Shown here: positions 18,950-28,811 of the stretch, piece after piece
Layout: each line of letters begins with the position of its first letter
Position numbering within the stretch: position 1 is the stretch's first letter
Assembly (NCBI GenBank): GCA_028868895.1
Contig: JAGWTP010000024.1
Coordinates: 1-42,231 of the forward strand
Direction of reading: 5' to 3'
Length of the DNA: 42,231 nucleotides
Origin: Burkholderiales bacterium
GTDB lineage: Bacteria > Pseudomonadota > Gammaproteobacteria > Burkholderiales > Burkholderiaceae_C
The notes under the pieces: generated by a model
What the model was told of the DNA's origin: nothing
The model's database searches: none
What the model saw: only the letters and a program-made list of their open reading frames with translations
Made by a program: the position numbers and the translations under genes

Positions 18950-21514
18950 TCAACCGAGGTCGGCCAGCATGCTCTGCGCGCGACTCTTCACGGTGCCGGT
19001 GGACTTGGCCACGACCTCGTGGAGCAGGTCGCGCGCGCCGTCGGTGTCGCCGATCTGGCGGAACTCCTCGGCCAGTTCGAGCTTGCGTGAAAGCGGGTCG
19101 TCGTCGTTCTCGCTGTCGAGTTCGAACATCCCGGATTCGCCGAACTTCGAGTTCACGGCGGGGGCTGGTGCCGCCGGCATGTCGAGGTCGAGCGAAATAT
19201 CGGACAAGTCGAACGCCGGTGGCTCGACCGCGCGCGACGCGGGCTTGGCCTGCAGTTCCGGCACGTCGGGCAGCGAGAAGTCGAGCGCGCCGCCGGCCAG
19301 GTCAGGGCGATGATCGGCAGAAGGCGCCAGTGCCTGGGTCGCTTCGAGCGGCGACGGCGCAGTCGAAGCGGCGGCCTCGAGGTTGCCGAGATCGAGGTCG
19401 AGATCCAGCCCCATGCTGCCGCTGTCGATTGGCGGCGCACCCGAAACCGATCGGCCGAACTGCGACGGCGACGGCAGCACCGATTGCGGCATCGTGCTCG
19501 CGCCGAGTGGCTCGATCAACTCGCCGCTGGCGGTGTGTGCCATCAGTGGTGCACCACCGGGCTTGAACAACGGGTTCTCGGGGTCGATCTGGGCGCCGAG
19601 TTCCTGGGCCTTGGCCCAGTCTTCCCCCTCGCCACGCGTCAACGCGAAGAGCTGCGTGGCGAGCAGTTCGAAGCCCTTGGTATCGCGCCGCTTCGCGTAG
19701 ACCTCGAGCAGCTTGGTGCGGATCGCCATGCGGTCCGGATTGCTGCGCATTGCTTCCTTGAGGATCTCCTCGGCCTGAAGATCGCGGCCATAGGCCAGGT
19801 AGACATCGGCCTCGGCCACCGGGTCGACATCGCCGATCGCATCGAGCTGGCTGAGCGAGTAGCTCATCGACGACGACGTACCGCCCGCGTCGCGTGTGTC
19901 GATGCGTTGACCGCCGCTGGCACCGAAGAACGAATCGGGCTGCAGGCGGCTTTCGAGGAAAGACGTTTCGCCGCTGTCCTTCTTGGAACGCTTGGCGAAC
20001 CGGTAGACACCGAAACCGGCGAGCAAGGCCAGCGCCAGACCACCCAGGCCCAAGGCCATCGGGTTGTCATCGAGCAGCGAGCCGAGCACGCCGGGTTCTT
20101 GCGCGATCGCGGGCGCCTTGGCAGGCGGCTTGGCGGCGACCGGTGCGCTCGTAGCGGGCGAGGTTACGGCGACGGCGGGCGCAGCGGCAACCGCCGAAGC
20201 GGGACCAGCAGGCTGGGCAGTGGGCACCGCGGCAGCAGCGGTCGATGCCGGCGCCGTTGCTGGAGGAGGCACCGCCGCGGGCGCCATGGCCACCGCCACC
20301 GATGCCGGGACAGCGATCGATGCCGAAGCGGGTGCCGCCGACGCCACCGGCGCCGGATTCGCCGCCACCGTCAGCGCGGGTTTCGAGGCAGCCGCAGTGG
20401 CTGTGGCTCCCGACAGCTTCTTGAGCTCGTCGACGTTCTTGGACAACTCGGCAACGCGAGCCTCATCGGCCTTCTTCGCACGTTCCTTGGAAATCTGCTC
20501 TTCCGCGGCTGCCGCCTTGGCTGACGCGCCGCCCTTGCTCAGGGTGAGTCGGTCGGGCGTCGGGTTGGCGCCCTGCTGACGATCGGCAACCGACGCCTGT
20601 ACCTTGCCGCTGGCCTGGCGTGCCGAGCCGCCGACCTTGGCTGCAGGGACCATACCTGCAAGGCGTTGACGGTAGGCGCCGAAGTCTGCGCTCTGCGCCT
20701 GAATGACCTGGCGCGCTTCGGACTGCGGCACCGCCTTGGCGGAGTCGGCGCTGGGCACCGCCAGCACAACACCGGACTTCAACAAATTCATGTTGTTGTC
20801 GATAAACGCTTGCGGGTTGCCGCGGTACAGCGACACCAGCATCTGGTCGAGCGAAACACCGGGTCGTTGCATGCGCGCCGCGATGCGCGACAACGAATCT
20901 CCGTTGCGCACCTTGTATTGATCGGCAGCGGCCTCGGCCGCCTTCGGTGCCGGGCGCGATTCACGCGGCGACGCCGGCTCGGTGGCGACCCGAGCCGGCG
21001 CAGCCGCGCGAGGCGCTACGGGTTGCGCCTTGGGCACCGGCGCCGCAGCACCCATCACGGCTGCGGTGGCCGGCGCAGGCGCCGTAGTACGCGCGGTCAC
21101 CGGAGGATCGAACAGCAAGGTGTAGTCGCGCACCAGTCGACCGGTAGACCAGGTGATCTCAAGGATCACATCGACGAACGGCTCTTGAACGCTGCGGTCG
21201 CTGGTGAGCTTGAGGTACGAGCGCCCGTCCGGACGGCGCAGCAGTTCGGCGTGGGTGCCTGGAAGCACCGAGTTGTAGTCGACGCCAGCGGTGCGGTAAG
21301 CATCGGGTGACGCGACTTGCACGCGCAGATTCGAGGCCTCGTCTGGCGTCAGGCTGGTGACGTCGATCTCGGCCCGCAAGGTCTCGCCCAGTGCCGATTG
21401 CACCTGCAACTTGCCCAGGCCGAGCGACCATGCCGCCGGCGCTGCAAGGCACAGTGCCGCTGCGGCGATTCCAGTCAGGGCGTAACGCCCCGAGAACGTC
21501 AAATTTCTTTTCAA
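18950..21514 (-). CDS. fimV: FimV/HubP-type pole-organising peptidoglycan-binding protein
   Basis: The protein has 854 residues from a TTG start at 21514. A signal peptide (about 1-30, ALTGIAAAALCLAAPAAWS) is followed by the conserved FimV N-terminal domain (LGLGKLQVQSALGETLRAEIDV). A LysM domain lies at about 195-252 (YKVRNGDSLSRIAARM). A long Ala/Pro-rich linker with a short coiled coil, one membrane helix (ALGLGGLALALLAGFGVYRFAKRSKK) and an acidic cytoplasmic part follow, ending in the FimV C-terminal tetratricopeptide-like motif (DPLSRKLELAEEFRQIGD). FimV organises the pole for type IV pili and twitching. The TTG is chosen because GGGAG lies 5 bp before it and the signal peptide starts there; an upstream GTG at 21607 would add 31 polar residues. 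Confidence 0.92.
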   Translation of the reverse strand: MKRNLTFSGRYALTGIAAAALCLAAPAAWSLGLGKLQVQSALGETLRAEIDVTSLTPDEASNLRVQVASPDAYRTAGVDYNSVLPGTHAELLRRPDGRSYLKLTSDRSVQEPFVDVILEITWSTGRLVRDYTLLFDPPVTARTTAPAPATAAVMGAAAPVPKAQPVAPRAAAPARVATEPASPRESRPAPKAAEAAADQYKVRNGDSLSRIAARMQRPGVSLDQMLVSLYRGNPQAFIDNNMNLLKSGVVLAVPSADSAKAVPQSEARQVIQAQSADFGAYRQRLAGMVPAAKVGGSARQASGKVQASVADRQQGANPTPDRLTLSKGGASAKAAAAEEQISKERAKKADEARVAELSKNVDELKKLSGATATAAASKPALTVAANPAPVASAAPASASIAVPASVAVAMAPAAVPPPATAPASTAAAAVPTAQPAGPASAVAAAPAVAVTSPATSAPVAAKPPAKAPAIAQEPGVLGSLLDDNPMALGLGGLALALLAGFGVYRFAKRSKKDSGETSFLESRLQPDSFFGASGGQRIDTRDAGGTSSSMSYSLSQLDAIGDVDPVAEADVYLAYGRDLQAEEILKEAMRSNPDRMAIRTKLLEVYAKRRDTKGFELLATQLFALTRGEGEDWAKAQELGAQIDPENPLFKPGGAPLMAHTASGELIEPLGASTMPQSVLPSPSQFGRSVSGAPPIDSGSMGLDLDLDLGNLEAAASTAPSPLEATQALAPSADHRPDLAGGALDFSLPDVPELQAKPASRAVEPPAFDLSDISLDLDMPAAPAPAVNSKFGESGMFELDSENDDDPLSRKLELAEEFRQIGDTDGARDLLHEVVAKSTGTVKSRAQSMLADLG

Positions 21515-21624
21515 GGCGTCTCCCAATTGGACGGGGCGGGCCCGTGCGCACCCACCGATGTCGAATGCATCATTGTCGCGATTTGCGTCGCGCTTTCGCT
21601 TTACCACAGCGCAATTCAGAAATC

Positions 21625-21653
21625 ACAATAGCATCAATGACATACGCTGACAA
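21625..21653 (-). promoter_or_regulatory. sigma-70 promoter of fimV
   Basis: On the minus strand TTGTCA (21648-21653) and TATTGT (21625-21630) are separated by exactly 17 bp. They lie in the AT-rich gap between asd and fimV, about 110 bp upstream of the TTG start. The start of transcription would be near 21618, giving a leader of about 100 nt. It allows fimV-truA-trpFBA expression independent of the leu/asd genes. Confidence 0.6.
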
Positions 21654-21750
21654 GCTCATGCAATGGCTGACATCAGCGTCAGTTCACGCTTATCGCACAT
21701 GACAAGCCGCCTGTAGCCACGCGACAACAGGCTGCGAGCCCGGCGTCAGT

Positions 21751-22887
21751 TCATGCATCGGTCAGGATGCGCAGCATCCGGCGCAGTGGCTCGGCCGCAC
21801 CCCACAGCAACTGGTCGCCAATCGTGAACGCACCCAGATACTGCGGCCCCATCGCCATCTTGCGCAAGCGCCCGACCGGGATCGACATCGTGCCGGTCAC
21901 GGCCACCGGTGTCAGTTGCTGCATCGTCGCTTCGCGGGTGTTGGGCACGACCTTGGCCCAGGCGTTGTCGTTGGCGATCAGGCCTTCGATATCGGCCAGC
22001 GGCACATCCCGCTTGAGCTTGAAAAGCAGCGCCTGGCTGTGGCAGCGCATCGCCCCCACGCGCACGCAAAAGCCGTCGACCGGAACTGCGGGCGTGGCGA
22101 AGCCGGCACCCTGGCCCAGGATCTTGTTGGTCTCGGCGCCACCCTTCCACTCCTCCTTGCTGGAGCCGTCGCCGAGATCCTTGTCAATCCACGGGATCAG
22201 GCTGCCGCCCAGCGGCACGCCGAAATTCGCGGTCTCGGCAGGGCCCAAGTTGCGCTGCGTCGCGGCGAGCTGGCGATCGATCTCGAGGATCGCGCTTTTC
22301 GGGTCGTCGAGCAGGGGGCGCACCGACGCGTTCAGCGTTCCGTATTGCGTCAGCAGTTCACGCATGTGAGCGGCGCCGCCGCCCGACGCTGCCTGATAGG
22401 TCATCGTGCTCATCCACTCGACCAGGCCGGCCTTGTACAGCGCACCCACACCCATCAGCATGCAGCTCACGGTGCAGTTGCCGCCGATCCAGTTGCGCCC
22501 GCCGTGGGCCAGCGCATTCTCGATCACCGGCAGGTTGACGGGGTCGAGCACGATGACCGCGTCGTCCTGCATGCGCAGCGTGGAGGCAGCATCGATCCAG
22601 TGGCCCTTCCAGCCGGCGGCGCGCAGCCGTGGAAAGACGTCGCCGGTGTAGTCGCCGCCCTGGGCGGTGACGATGATCTCGCAGCGCTTGAGTGCGTTGA
22701 TGTCATGGGCGTCGAACAGCTTCTTCTCGTTCTTCGCCATGGTGGGCGCATCACCACCGGCGTTGCTGGTGCTGAAGAACATCGGCTCGATGTGGTCGAA
22801 GTCGCCTTCGGCCTGCATGCGATCCATCAGCACGGAACCGACCATTCCGCGCCATCCAACCAAACCCGTGAGTACTGTCATCGTCAT
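21751..22887 (-). CDS. asd: aspartate-semialdehyde dehydrogenase
   Basis: The 378-residue NADPH-dependent enzyme makes aspartate semialdehyde for lysine, threonine, methionine and diaminopimelate. The Rossmann start is [21 protein letters not shown]. The active-site cysteine is Cys138 in [13 protein letters not shown]. The long N-terminus and [25 protein letters not shown]-type region match the Gram-negative Asd class. An ATG two codons downstream is an alternative start. It lies 83 bp downstream of leuB; asd following leuCDB is the common proteobacterial order. Confidence 0.96.
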   Translation of the reverse strand: MTMTVLTGLVGWRGMVGSVLMDRMQAEGDFDHIEPMFFSTSNAGGDAPTMAKNEKKLFDAHDINALKRCEIIVTAQGGDYTGDVFPRLRAAGWKGHWIDAASTLRMQDDAVIVLDPVNLPVIENALAHGGRNWIGGNCTVSCMLMGVGALYKAGLVEWMSTMTYQAASGGGAAHMRELLTQYGTLNASVRPLLDDPKSAILEIDRQLAATQRNLGPAETANFGVPLGGSLIPWIDKDLGDGSSKEEWKGGAETNKILGQGAGFATPAVPVDGFCVRVGAMRCHSQALLFKLKRDVPLADIEGLIANDNAWAKVVPNTREATMQQLTPVAVTGTMSIPVGRLRKMAMGPQYLGAFTIGDQLLWGAAEPLRRMLRILTDA

Positions 22888-22923
22888 TGCCCCAGTGAAA
22901 AAGTCGATCGAAACCTCTTTGCT

Positions 22924-22945
22924 CCCCCGGCTCGCTCGCCGAGGG
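22924..22945 (-). other. intercistronic hairpin between leuB and asd
   Basis: In the minus-strand RNA, CCCTCGGC and GCCGGGGG pair over 8 bp (one G-U pair) around a 6-nt loop. It has no T-tract. It could slow ribonucleases or partly separate leuB from asd expression; this is a weak call. Confidence 0.3.
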
Positions 22946-22970
22946 ATGGGGCGACACGAACCGGAGCCTG

Positions 22971-24083
<1,113 letters not shown>

Positions 24084-24086
24084 GGG

Positions 24087-24746
24087 TCACTTCTCCTGGT
24101 CGGCAAGACGATGGGCCAGCCAGGGCTTGCTCAACAGCCGCTCGGCCTCGAAGGCGCGGATTTTTTCGGCGTGGCGCAGGGTCAGGCCGATGTCGTCGAA
24201 GCCACCAAGCAGGCAGTATTTGCGAAACGGTTGAATGTCGAATGGCAGCGGCGAGCCGTCGGGTTTGACGACAAGCTGGCGTTCGAGGTCGATCGTCAAT
24301 GAGTAGCCGACAAACGCGGCCACCTCGTCGAACAAGCTGGCCACGTCATGCTCGGGCAACTGGATCGGCAGCAGCCCGTTCTTGAAGCAGTTGTTGAAGA
24401 AGATGTCGGCAAAGCTCGGCGCGATGAGCGCGCGGAAACCGAACTGTTCGAGTGCCCACGGAGCGTGCTCGCGCGACGAGCCGCAGCCGAAGTTCCTGCG
24501 CGCCAGCAGCACCGAAGCGCCGCGATAGCGCGCCTGGTTCAGCACGAAGTCGGGGTTGGCCCGGCGTGTGGCCGGGTCTTGCCCGGGCTCGCCGTGGTCG
24601 AGGTAGCGCCACGCGTCGAACAGGTTCGGCCCGAAGCCCGACTTCTTGATCGACTTGAGAAATTGCTTCGGGATGATCGCGTCGGTGTCGACGTTCTCCC
24701 GGTCCATCGGCGCGACCAGCCCGGTGTGGATGCGAAACGGAGTCAT
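24087..24746 (-). CDS. leuD: 3-isopropylmalate dehydratase small subunit
   Basis: The 219-residue swivelling-domain subunit of isopropylmalate isomerase pairs with LeuC. Signatures are [30 protein letters not shown] and [17 protein letters not shown]. The length fits the long bacterial LeuD class. It follows leuC by 24 bp. The small lipoprotein (entericidin-like) gene that some Burkholderiales carry between leuC and leuD is absent. Confidence 0.97.
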   Translation of the reverse strand: MTPFRIHTGLVAPMDRENVDTDAIIPKQFLKSIKKSGFGPNLFDAWRYLDHGEPGQDPATRRANPDFVLNQARYRGASVLLARRNFGCGSSREHAPWALEQFGFRALIAPSFADIFFNNCFKNGLLPIQLPEHDVASLFDEVAAFVGYSLTIDLERQLVVKPDGSPLPFDIQPFRKYCLLGGFDDIGLTLRHAEKIRAFEAERLLSKPWLAHRLADQEK

Positions 24747-24770
24747 GTTGTCACCTTGAGTGCAGCGGCG

Positions 24771-26213
24771 TCACACGAGGCGACTGACATCGACGAAGTG
24801 ACCTTCGATCGCTGCCGCAGCCGCCATCGCCGGGCTCACCAGGTGGGTGCGCCCGCCAGCGCCCTGGCGACCCTCGAAGTTGCGGTTGCTGGTCGATGCG
24901 CAGCGCTCGCCGGGTTCGAGCCGATCGGCGTTCATCGCCAGGCACATCGAGCAGCCCGGCTCGCGCCACTCGAAGCCCGCGCCCTTGAAGACCTGGTCGA
25001 GACCTTCGCGCTCGGCCTGCTCCTTCACCAGCCCCGAGCCGGGCACGACCATCGCCAGCCTGACGTTGGATGCCACCTTGGCGCCCAGCCGACGCACCAC
25101 GGCCGCCGCCTCGCGCAGGTCTTCGATGCGCGAGTTGGTGCACGAACCGATGAAGACCTTGTCGATCAGGATGTCGGCGATGCGCTTGTTCGGCTCCAGC
25201 GCCATGTACTGCAGGGCACGCTCGATCGCGCCGCGCTTGGCGGCATCCTTCTCGCGGTCGGGGTCGGGCACCCGGTCGTCGATCGAGAGCACCATCTCGG
25301 GCGACGTGCCCCAGGTGACCTGCGGGCGGATCTGCGTGGCGTCGAACTCGACCACCGCGTCCCACACCGCGTCGGCGTCCGAATGCAAGGTGCGCCAGTA
25401 GCGCACGGCCTGATCCCACTCCAACCCGGCGGGCGTGTACGGCCGCCCCCTGACATACGCCAGCGTGGTGTCGTCCACCGCCACCAGGCCGGCGCGCGCA
25501 CCGGCTTCGATCGCCATGTTGCACACCGTCATGCGGCCTTCCATGCTCAGCGCGCGGATGGCCGAGCCGGCGAATTCGATCGTGTAGCCGGTGCCGCCTG
25601 CGGTGCCGATCCTGCCGATCACGGCGAGCACGATGTCCTTGGCGCTGCAGCCGGTGGCCAGCTTGCCTTCGACGCGCACCAGCATGTTCTTCGCCTTGCG
25701 CGCCAGCAGCGTCTGCGTGGCCAGCACGTGCTCGACCTCGCTGGTGCCGATGCCATGCGCCAGCGCGCCGAACGCACCGTGGGTGGACGTGTGGGAGTCG
25801 CCGCACACGACCGTCATGCCGGGCAGCGTGGCGCCCTGCTCCGGCCCGATGACGTGGACGATGCCCTGGCGTCGGTCGTTCATCTTGAACTGCGTGATGC
25901 CCAGGCGATCGCAGTTGGCGTCGAGCGTATCGACCTGCAGCCGCGAGACCGGATCAGCGATGCCGTGCGAGCGGTCGGTGGTGGGCACGTTGTGGTCGCT
26001 CACCGCCAGGTTGGCCGACAGCCGCCAGACCTTGCGGCCCGCCAGGTCGAGCCCTTCGAAGGCCTGCGGACTGGTGACCTCGTGCACCAGATGCCGGTCG
26101 ATGTAGAGCACCGCGGTGCCGTCGTCTTCGGTGTGGACGACGTGCTCGTCCCAGATCTTGTCGTACAGCGTGCGGGGAATGGTCGCGGTGGCGTGGACGG
26201 CGCGGTCTGTCAT
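24771..26213 (-). CDS. leuC: 3-isopropylmalate dehydratase large subunit
   Basis: The 480-residue aconitase-family enzyme isomerises 2- to 3-isopropylmalate. The [4Fe-4S] ligands are the Cys in [14 protein letters not shown] and the two in [42 protein letters not shown] and [21 protein letters not shown]-type segments are standard. It begins 3 bp after the gltA stop, which places leucine synthesis in one transcript with citrate synthase. Confidence 0.97.
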   Translation of the reverse strand: MTDRAVHATATIPRTLYDKIWDEHVVHTEDDGTAVLYIDRHLVHEVTSPQAFEGLDLAGRKVWRLSANLAVSDHNVPTTDRSHGIADPVSRLQVDTLDANCDRLGITQFKMNDRRQGIVHVIGPEQGATLPGMTVVCGDSHTSTHGAFGALAHGIGTSEVEHVLATQTLLARKAKNMLVRVEGKLATGCSAKDIVLAVIGRIGTAGGTGYTIEFAGSAIRALSMEGRMTVCNMAIEAGARAGLVAVDDTTLAYVRGRPYTPAGLEWDQAVRYWRTLHSDADAVWDAVVEFDATQIRPQVTWGTSPEMVLSIDDRVPDPDREKDAAKRGAIERALQYMALEPNKRIADILIDKVFIGSCTNSRIEDLREAAAVVRRLGAKVASNVRLAMVVPGSGLVKEQAEREGLDQVFKGAGFEWREPGCSMCLAMNADRLEPGERCASTSNRNFEGRQGAGGRTHLVSPAMAAAAAIEGHFVDVSRLV

Positions 26214-26216
26214 CGT

Positions 26217-27530
26217 TCAACCTCTGAGATCGATCGGCGGCACATCGCGAGCGGTCGAACCGTTGAACAGCTGGCGCGGGCGCCCGATCTTGTACTCGGG
26301 GTCGCCGATCATCTCGTTGAGCTGCGCGATCCAGCCCACCGTGCGCGCGAGCGCGAAGTTCGCGGTGAACAGCGAGACCGGTATGCCGATGGCGCGTTGC
26401 ACGATGCCGGAATAGAAATCGACGTTCGGGTAGAGCTTGCGCGAAACGAAGTAGTCGTCTTCGAGCGCGATCTTCTCGAGCGCCATCGCGAGCTTGAAGA
26501 TCGGATCGTTGTGCAGACCCAGCGCGTCGAGGACCTCGTGGCAGGTCTCGCGCATGAGCTTGGCGCGCGGATCGTAGTTCTTGTAGACGCGGTGGCCGAA
26601 GCCCATCAGCTTGATGCCGGAATTCTTGTCCTTGACCTGCTTGATGAACTCGCCAATCTTCTCGACGCCGCCCATTCGCTGCACATCTTCGAGCATGTTC
26701 AGCGCTGCCTCGTTGGCGCCGCCGTGCGCCGGCCCCCACAGGCAGGCCACACCGGCCGCAATGGCCGCGAACGGGTTCGTGCCCGACGAGCCGCACAGGC
26801 GCACGGTCGACGTCGATGCGTTCTGCTCGTGGTCGGCGTGGAGAATGAAGATGCGGTCCATCGCCCGCACCAGCACGTCGTTCTGCACGTATTCCTCGCA
26901 CGGCGTGGCGAACATCATGCGCATGAAGTTGGCGGCGTACGACAGGTCGTTTTTCGGGTAGATGTACGGCTGGCCGGCGGTGTACTTGTAGGCCATGGCC
27001 ACCAGCGTGGGCATCTTGGCGATCAGACGGATCGCCGAGATCGCGCGGTGTTCGGCGTTGTGGATGTCGGTGCTGTCGTGATAGAAGGCCGACAGCGCTC
27101 CCACCAGGCCGGTCATGATGGCCATCGGGTGTGCGTCGCGACGGAATCCGCGCAGGAAGAACTGCATCTGCTCGTTGACCATCGTGTGGTTGGTCACGAG
27201 CCTGGTGAAGTCGTTCTTCTGGGTTGCGTTGGGCAACTCGCCGTTCAGCAACAGATAGCAGGTCTCGAGGTAGTCGCAGTTCTCGGCCAGCTGCTCGATC
27301 GGGTATCCGCGGTACAGCAGTTCGCCCTTGTCACCGTCGATGTAGGTGATGGTGGAACTGCACGACGCCGTCGACAGGAACCCCGGGTCGTAGGTGAACT
27401 TGCCGGTCTGGGCGTAGAGCTTGCGGATGTCGATCACGTCGGGGCCGATCGTGCCCTTGTAGATCGGCAGATCCATGGTCGGGCTGCCATCGGAAAACGA
27501 CAGCGTGGCTTTGACGTCGGACGGAGTCAT
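26217..27530 (-). CDS. gltA: citrate synthase (type II)
   Basis: The 437-residue enzyme condenses oxaloacetate and acetyl-CoA at the head of the TCA cycle. The active-site His segments are [15 protein letters not shown] and [16 protein letters not shown]; the catalytic Asp lies in the following region ([13 protein letters not shown]). The N-terminal beta domain ([22 protein letters not shown]) is that of the NADH-regulated hexameric Gram-negative type. The Shine-Dalgarno AAGGAA is 6 bp before the ATG. It is downstream of sdhCDAB-sdhE. Confidence 0.97.
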   Translation of the reverse strand: MTPSDVKATLSFSDGSPTMDLPIYKGTIGPDVIDIRKLYAQTGKFTYDPGFLSTASCSSTITYIDGDKGELLYRGYPIEQLAENCDYLETCYLLLNGELPNATQKNDFTRLVTNHTMVNEQMQFFLRGFRRDAHPMAIMTGLVGALSAFYHDSTDIHNAEHRAISAIRLIAKMPTLVAMAYKYTAGQPYIYPKNDLSYAANFMRMMFATPCEEYVQNDVLVRAMDRIFILHADHEQNASTSTVRLCGSSGTNPFAAIAAGVACLWGPAHGGANEAALNMLEDVQRMGGVEKIGEFIKQVKDKNSGIKLMGFGHRVYKNYDPRAKLMRETCHEVLDALGLHNDPIFKLAMALEKIALEDDYFVSRKLYPNVDFYSGIVQRAIGIPVSLFTANFALARTVGWIAQLNEMIGDPEYKIGRPRQLFNGSTARDVPPIDLRG

Positions 27531-27600
27531 GAGATTTCCTTGAATTACCTACAAAACACGGCGCATCGCGCGGAGCCAGGCGCATCAACCGCCAGGTGCA

Positions 27601-27867
27601 TTATTTCGGTGCGCGCATCAGGCCCAGCACCTGGATGACATCGGCGCGCGCCAAGTCGCCTTGAGGCTCGGTGCGCCCCAGCAGCAGATCGAGAAGGTCG
27701 TTGTCGGCCAGATCCATCAGCACTCGCAAGCCTTGCGCCTGCACTTCGGTCAGCGTCGACTCGTGGCGCGAGAAAAAACGCTCGATCAGCAGATCGTTCT
27801 CGAGCAGACCGCGCCGGCAACGCCACTTGAGCTTGCTCAGGTCACGGGCACCGACGAGAGATGGCAT
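27601..27867 (-). CDS. sdhE: FAD assembly factor SdhE
   Basis: The 88-residue protein promotes covalent attachment of FAD to SdhA. The conserved RGxxE motif is present as Arg19-Gly20-Leu-Leu-Glu23 in CRRGLLENDLLIERFF. The all-helical fold and LLDLLLGR segment match the SdhE/YgfY family. It sits between sdhB and gltA, next to the complex it serves. Confidence 0.93.
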   Translation of the reverse strand: MPSLVGARDLSKLKWRCRRGLLENDLLIERFFSRHESTLTEVQAQGLRVLMDLADNDLLDLLLGRTEPQGDLARADVIQVLGLMRAPK

Positions 27868-27906
27868 GGCGGGCGAGTCGAAACGGTGCGGTCAGGAACC
27901 AGACGC

Positions 27907-28611
27907 TCAGACGGCGCGACGCACCATCAGTTCCTTGATCTTGCCGATCGCCCGGGTCGGATTCAGCCCCTTCGGGCAGGCATCGACGCAGTTCATGATC
28001 GTGCGGCAGCGGAACAGCCGGTACGGATCTTCGAGGTTGTCCAGGCGCGCACCGGTGTCCTGGTCGCGGCTGTCGACGATGAAGCGGTAGGCCTGAAGCA
28101 GACCCGCCGGTCCCACGAACTTATCAGGGTTCCACCAGAAGCTCGGGCAGCTCGTCGAGCAGCTCGCGCACAGGATGCATTCGTACAGGCCGTTGAGCTC
28201 GTCGCGCTCCTCGGGCGACTGCAACCGTTCCTTCTCGGGCGGAGTTTCGTCGTTCACCAGGTACGGCTTGATCGAGTTGTACTGCTTGAAGAACTGCGTC
28301 ATGTCGACGATCAGGTCGCGGATCACCGGCAGGCCGGGCAGCGGCTTGAGCACCACCACACCCGGTAGCGTGCGCATGTTGGTCAAGCAGGCCAGGCCAT
28401 TCTTGCCGTTGATGTTCATCGCGTCGGAACCGCACACACCCTCACGGCAGGAACGTCGGAAGCTCAGGGTCGGGTCGACCGCCTTCAGTTTCATCAAGGC
28501 ATCGAGCAGCATGCGCTCGCTGCCGTCGAGCTCGACCTCGAGCGTCTGCATGCGCGGCTTCGCATCGGTATCGGGGTCGTAGCGGTAGATCTGGAACGTG
28601 CGCTGGGTCAT
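27907..28611 (-). CDS. sdhB: succinate dehydrogenase iron-sulfur subunit
   Basis: The 234-residue subunit carries three clusters: [2Fe-2S] at CREGVCGSDAMNINGKNGLAC, [4Fe-4S] at CILCASCSTSC and [3Fe-4S] at CRTIMNCVDACPKG. It passes electrons from SdhA to ubiquinone in the SdhCD membrane anchor. The ATG at 28611 (MTQRTFQIYRYDPD) is preceded by AAGGGG, which belongs to the inserted 81-bp repeat, and overlaps the stop of a small upstream frame by ATGA. It is 200 bp from sdhA, an unusually wide gap within this operon. Confidence 0.97.
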   Translation of the reverse strand: MTQRTFQIYRYDPDTDAKPRMQTLEVELDGSERMLLDALMKLKAVDPTLSFRRSCREGVCGSDAMNINGKNGLACLTNMRTLPGVVVLKPLPGLPVIRDLIVDMTQFFKQYNSIKPYLVNDETPPEKERLQSPEERDELNGLYECILCASCSTSCPSFWWNPDKFVGPAGLLQAYRFIVDSRDQDTGARLDNLEDPYRLFRCRTIMNCVDACPKGLNPTRAIGKIKELMVRRAV

Positions 28612-28793
28612 TGGAGCCCCTTGGCCGACGCGTACATCGGCCGATCCCCCGAGGGGATGCGGGCCGGCTTGGGAGCGGCCCGGCGCTCGGCCCGGAGCCC
28701 CTTGGCCGACGCGTACATCGGCCGATCCCCCGAGGGGATGCGGGCCGGCTTGGGAGCGGCCCGGCGCTCGGCCCGCCATGATGGTTGACTCAT
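28608..28793 (-). CDS. possible 61-aa repeat-encoded peptide between sdhA and sdhB
   Basis: The frame starts MSQPSW at an ATG with a strong Shine-Dalgarno (GGAG, 6-nt spacing) located 18 bp after the sdhA stop. It then encodes two identical 27-residue units (RAERRAAPKPARIPSGDRPM then YASAKGL) and ends LQ-stop. The stop overlaps the sdhB ATG as ATGA, so ribosomes reading it would be delivered to sdhB. The peptide is basic and Ala/Pro-rich with no known domain. It may be only a by-product of a repeat element whose 81-bp length keeps the frame open. Translation signals are good; protein function is doubtful. Confidence 0.35.
   Translation of the reverse strand: MSQPSWRAERRAAPKPARIPSGDRPMYASAKGLRAERRAAPKPARIPSGDRPMYASAKGLQ
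28613..28774. repeat. perfect tandem duplication of an 81-bp unit (REP-like element)
   Basis: Copies at 28613-28693 and 28694-28774 are identical over all 81 bases. Each unit contains several palindromes: ATCCCC-cga-GGGGAT, GGCCGA-n8-TCGGCC and GGGCCG-n9-CGGCCC. Such GC-rich multi-hairpin units resemble dispersed intergenic repeats that I recall from Burkholderiales genomes, but that is from memory and unverified. The unit length is a multiple of three and is open in one minus-strand frame. Confidence 0.9.
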
Positions 28794-28811
28794 GCTCTTC
28801 TCCGTGTGTGC

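Noticed and set aside
24348-27638. A plus-strand open frame of 1096 codons across leuD, leuC and gltA
   Set aside because: It is antisense to three certain genes. High GC leaves the antisense frame free of stops. Its translation is a low-complexity His/Arg/Asp-rich chain without domains.
28613-28774. CRISPR repeat or insertion-sequence end
   Set aside because: There are only two directly adjacent identical units with no spacers, no transposase and no terminal inverted repeats, so it is a tandem REP-like duplication.
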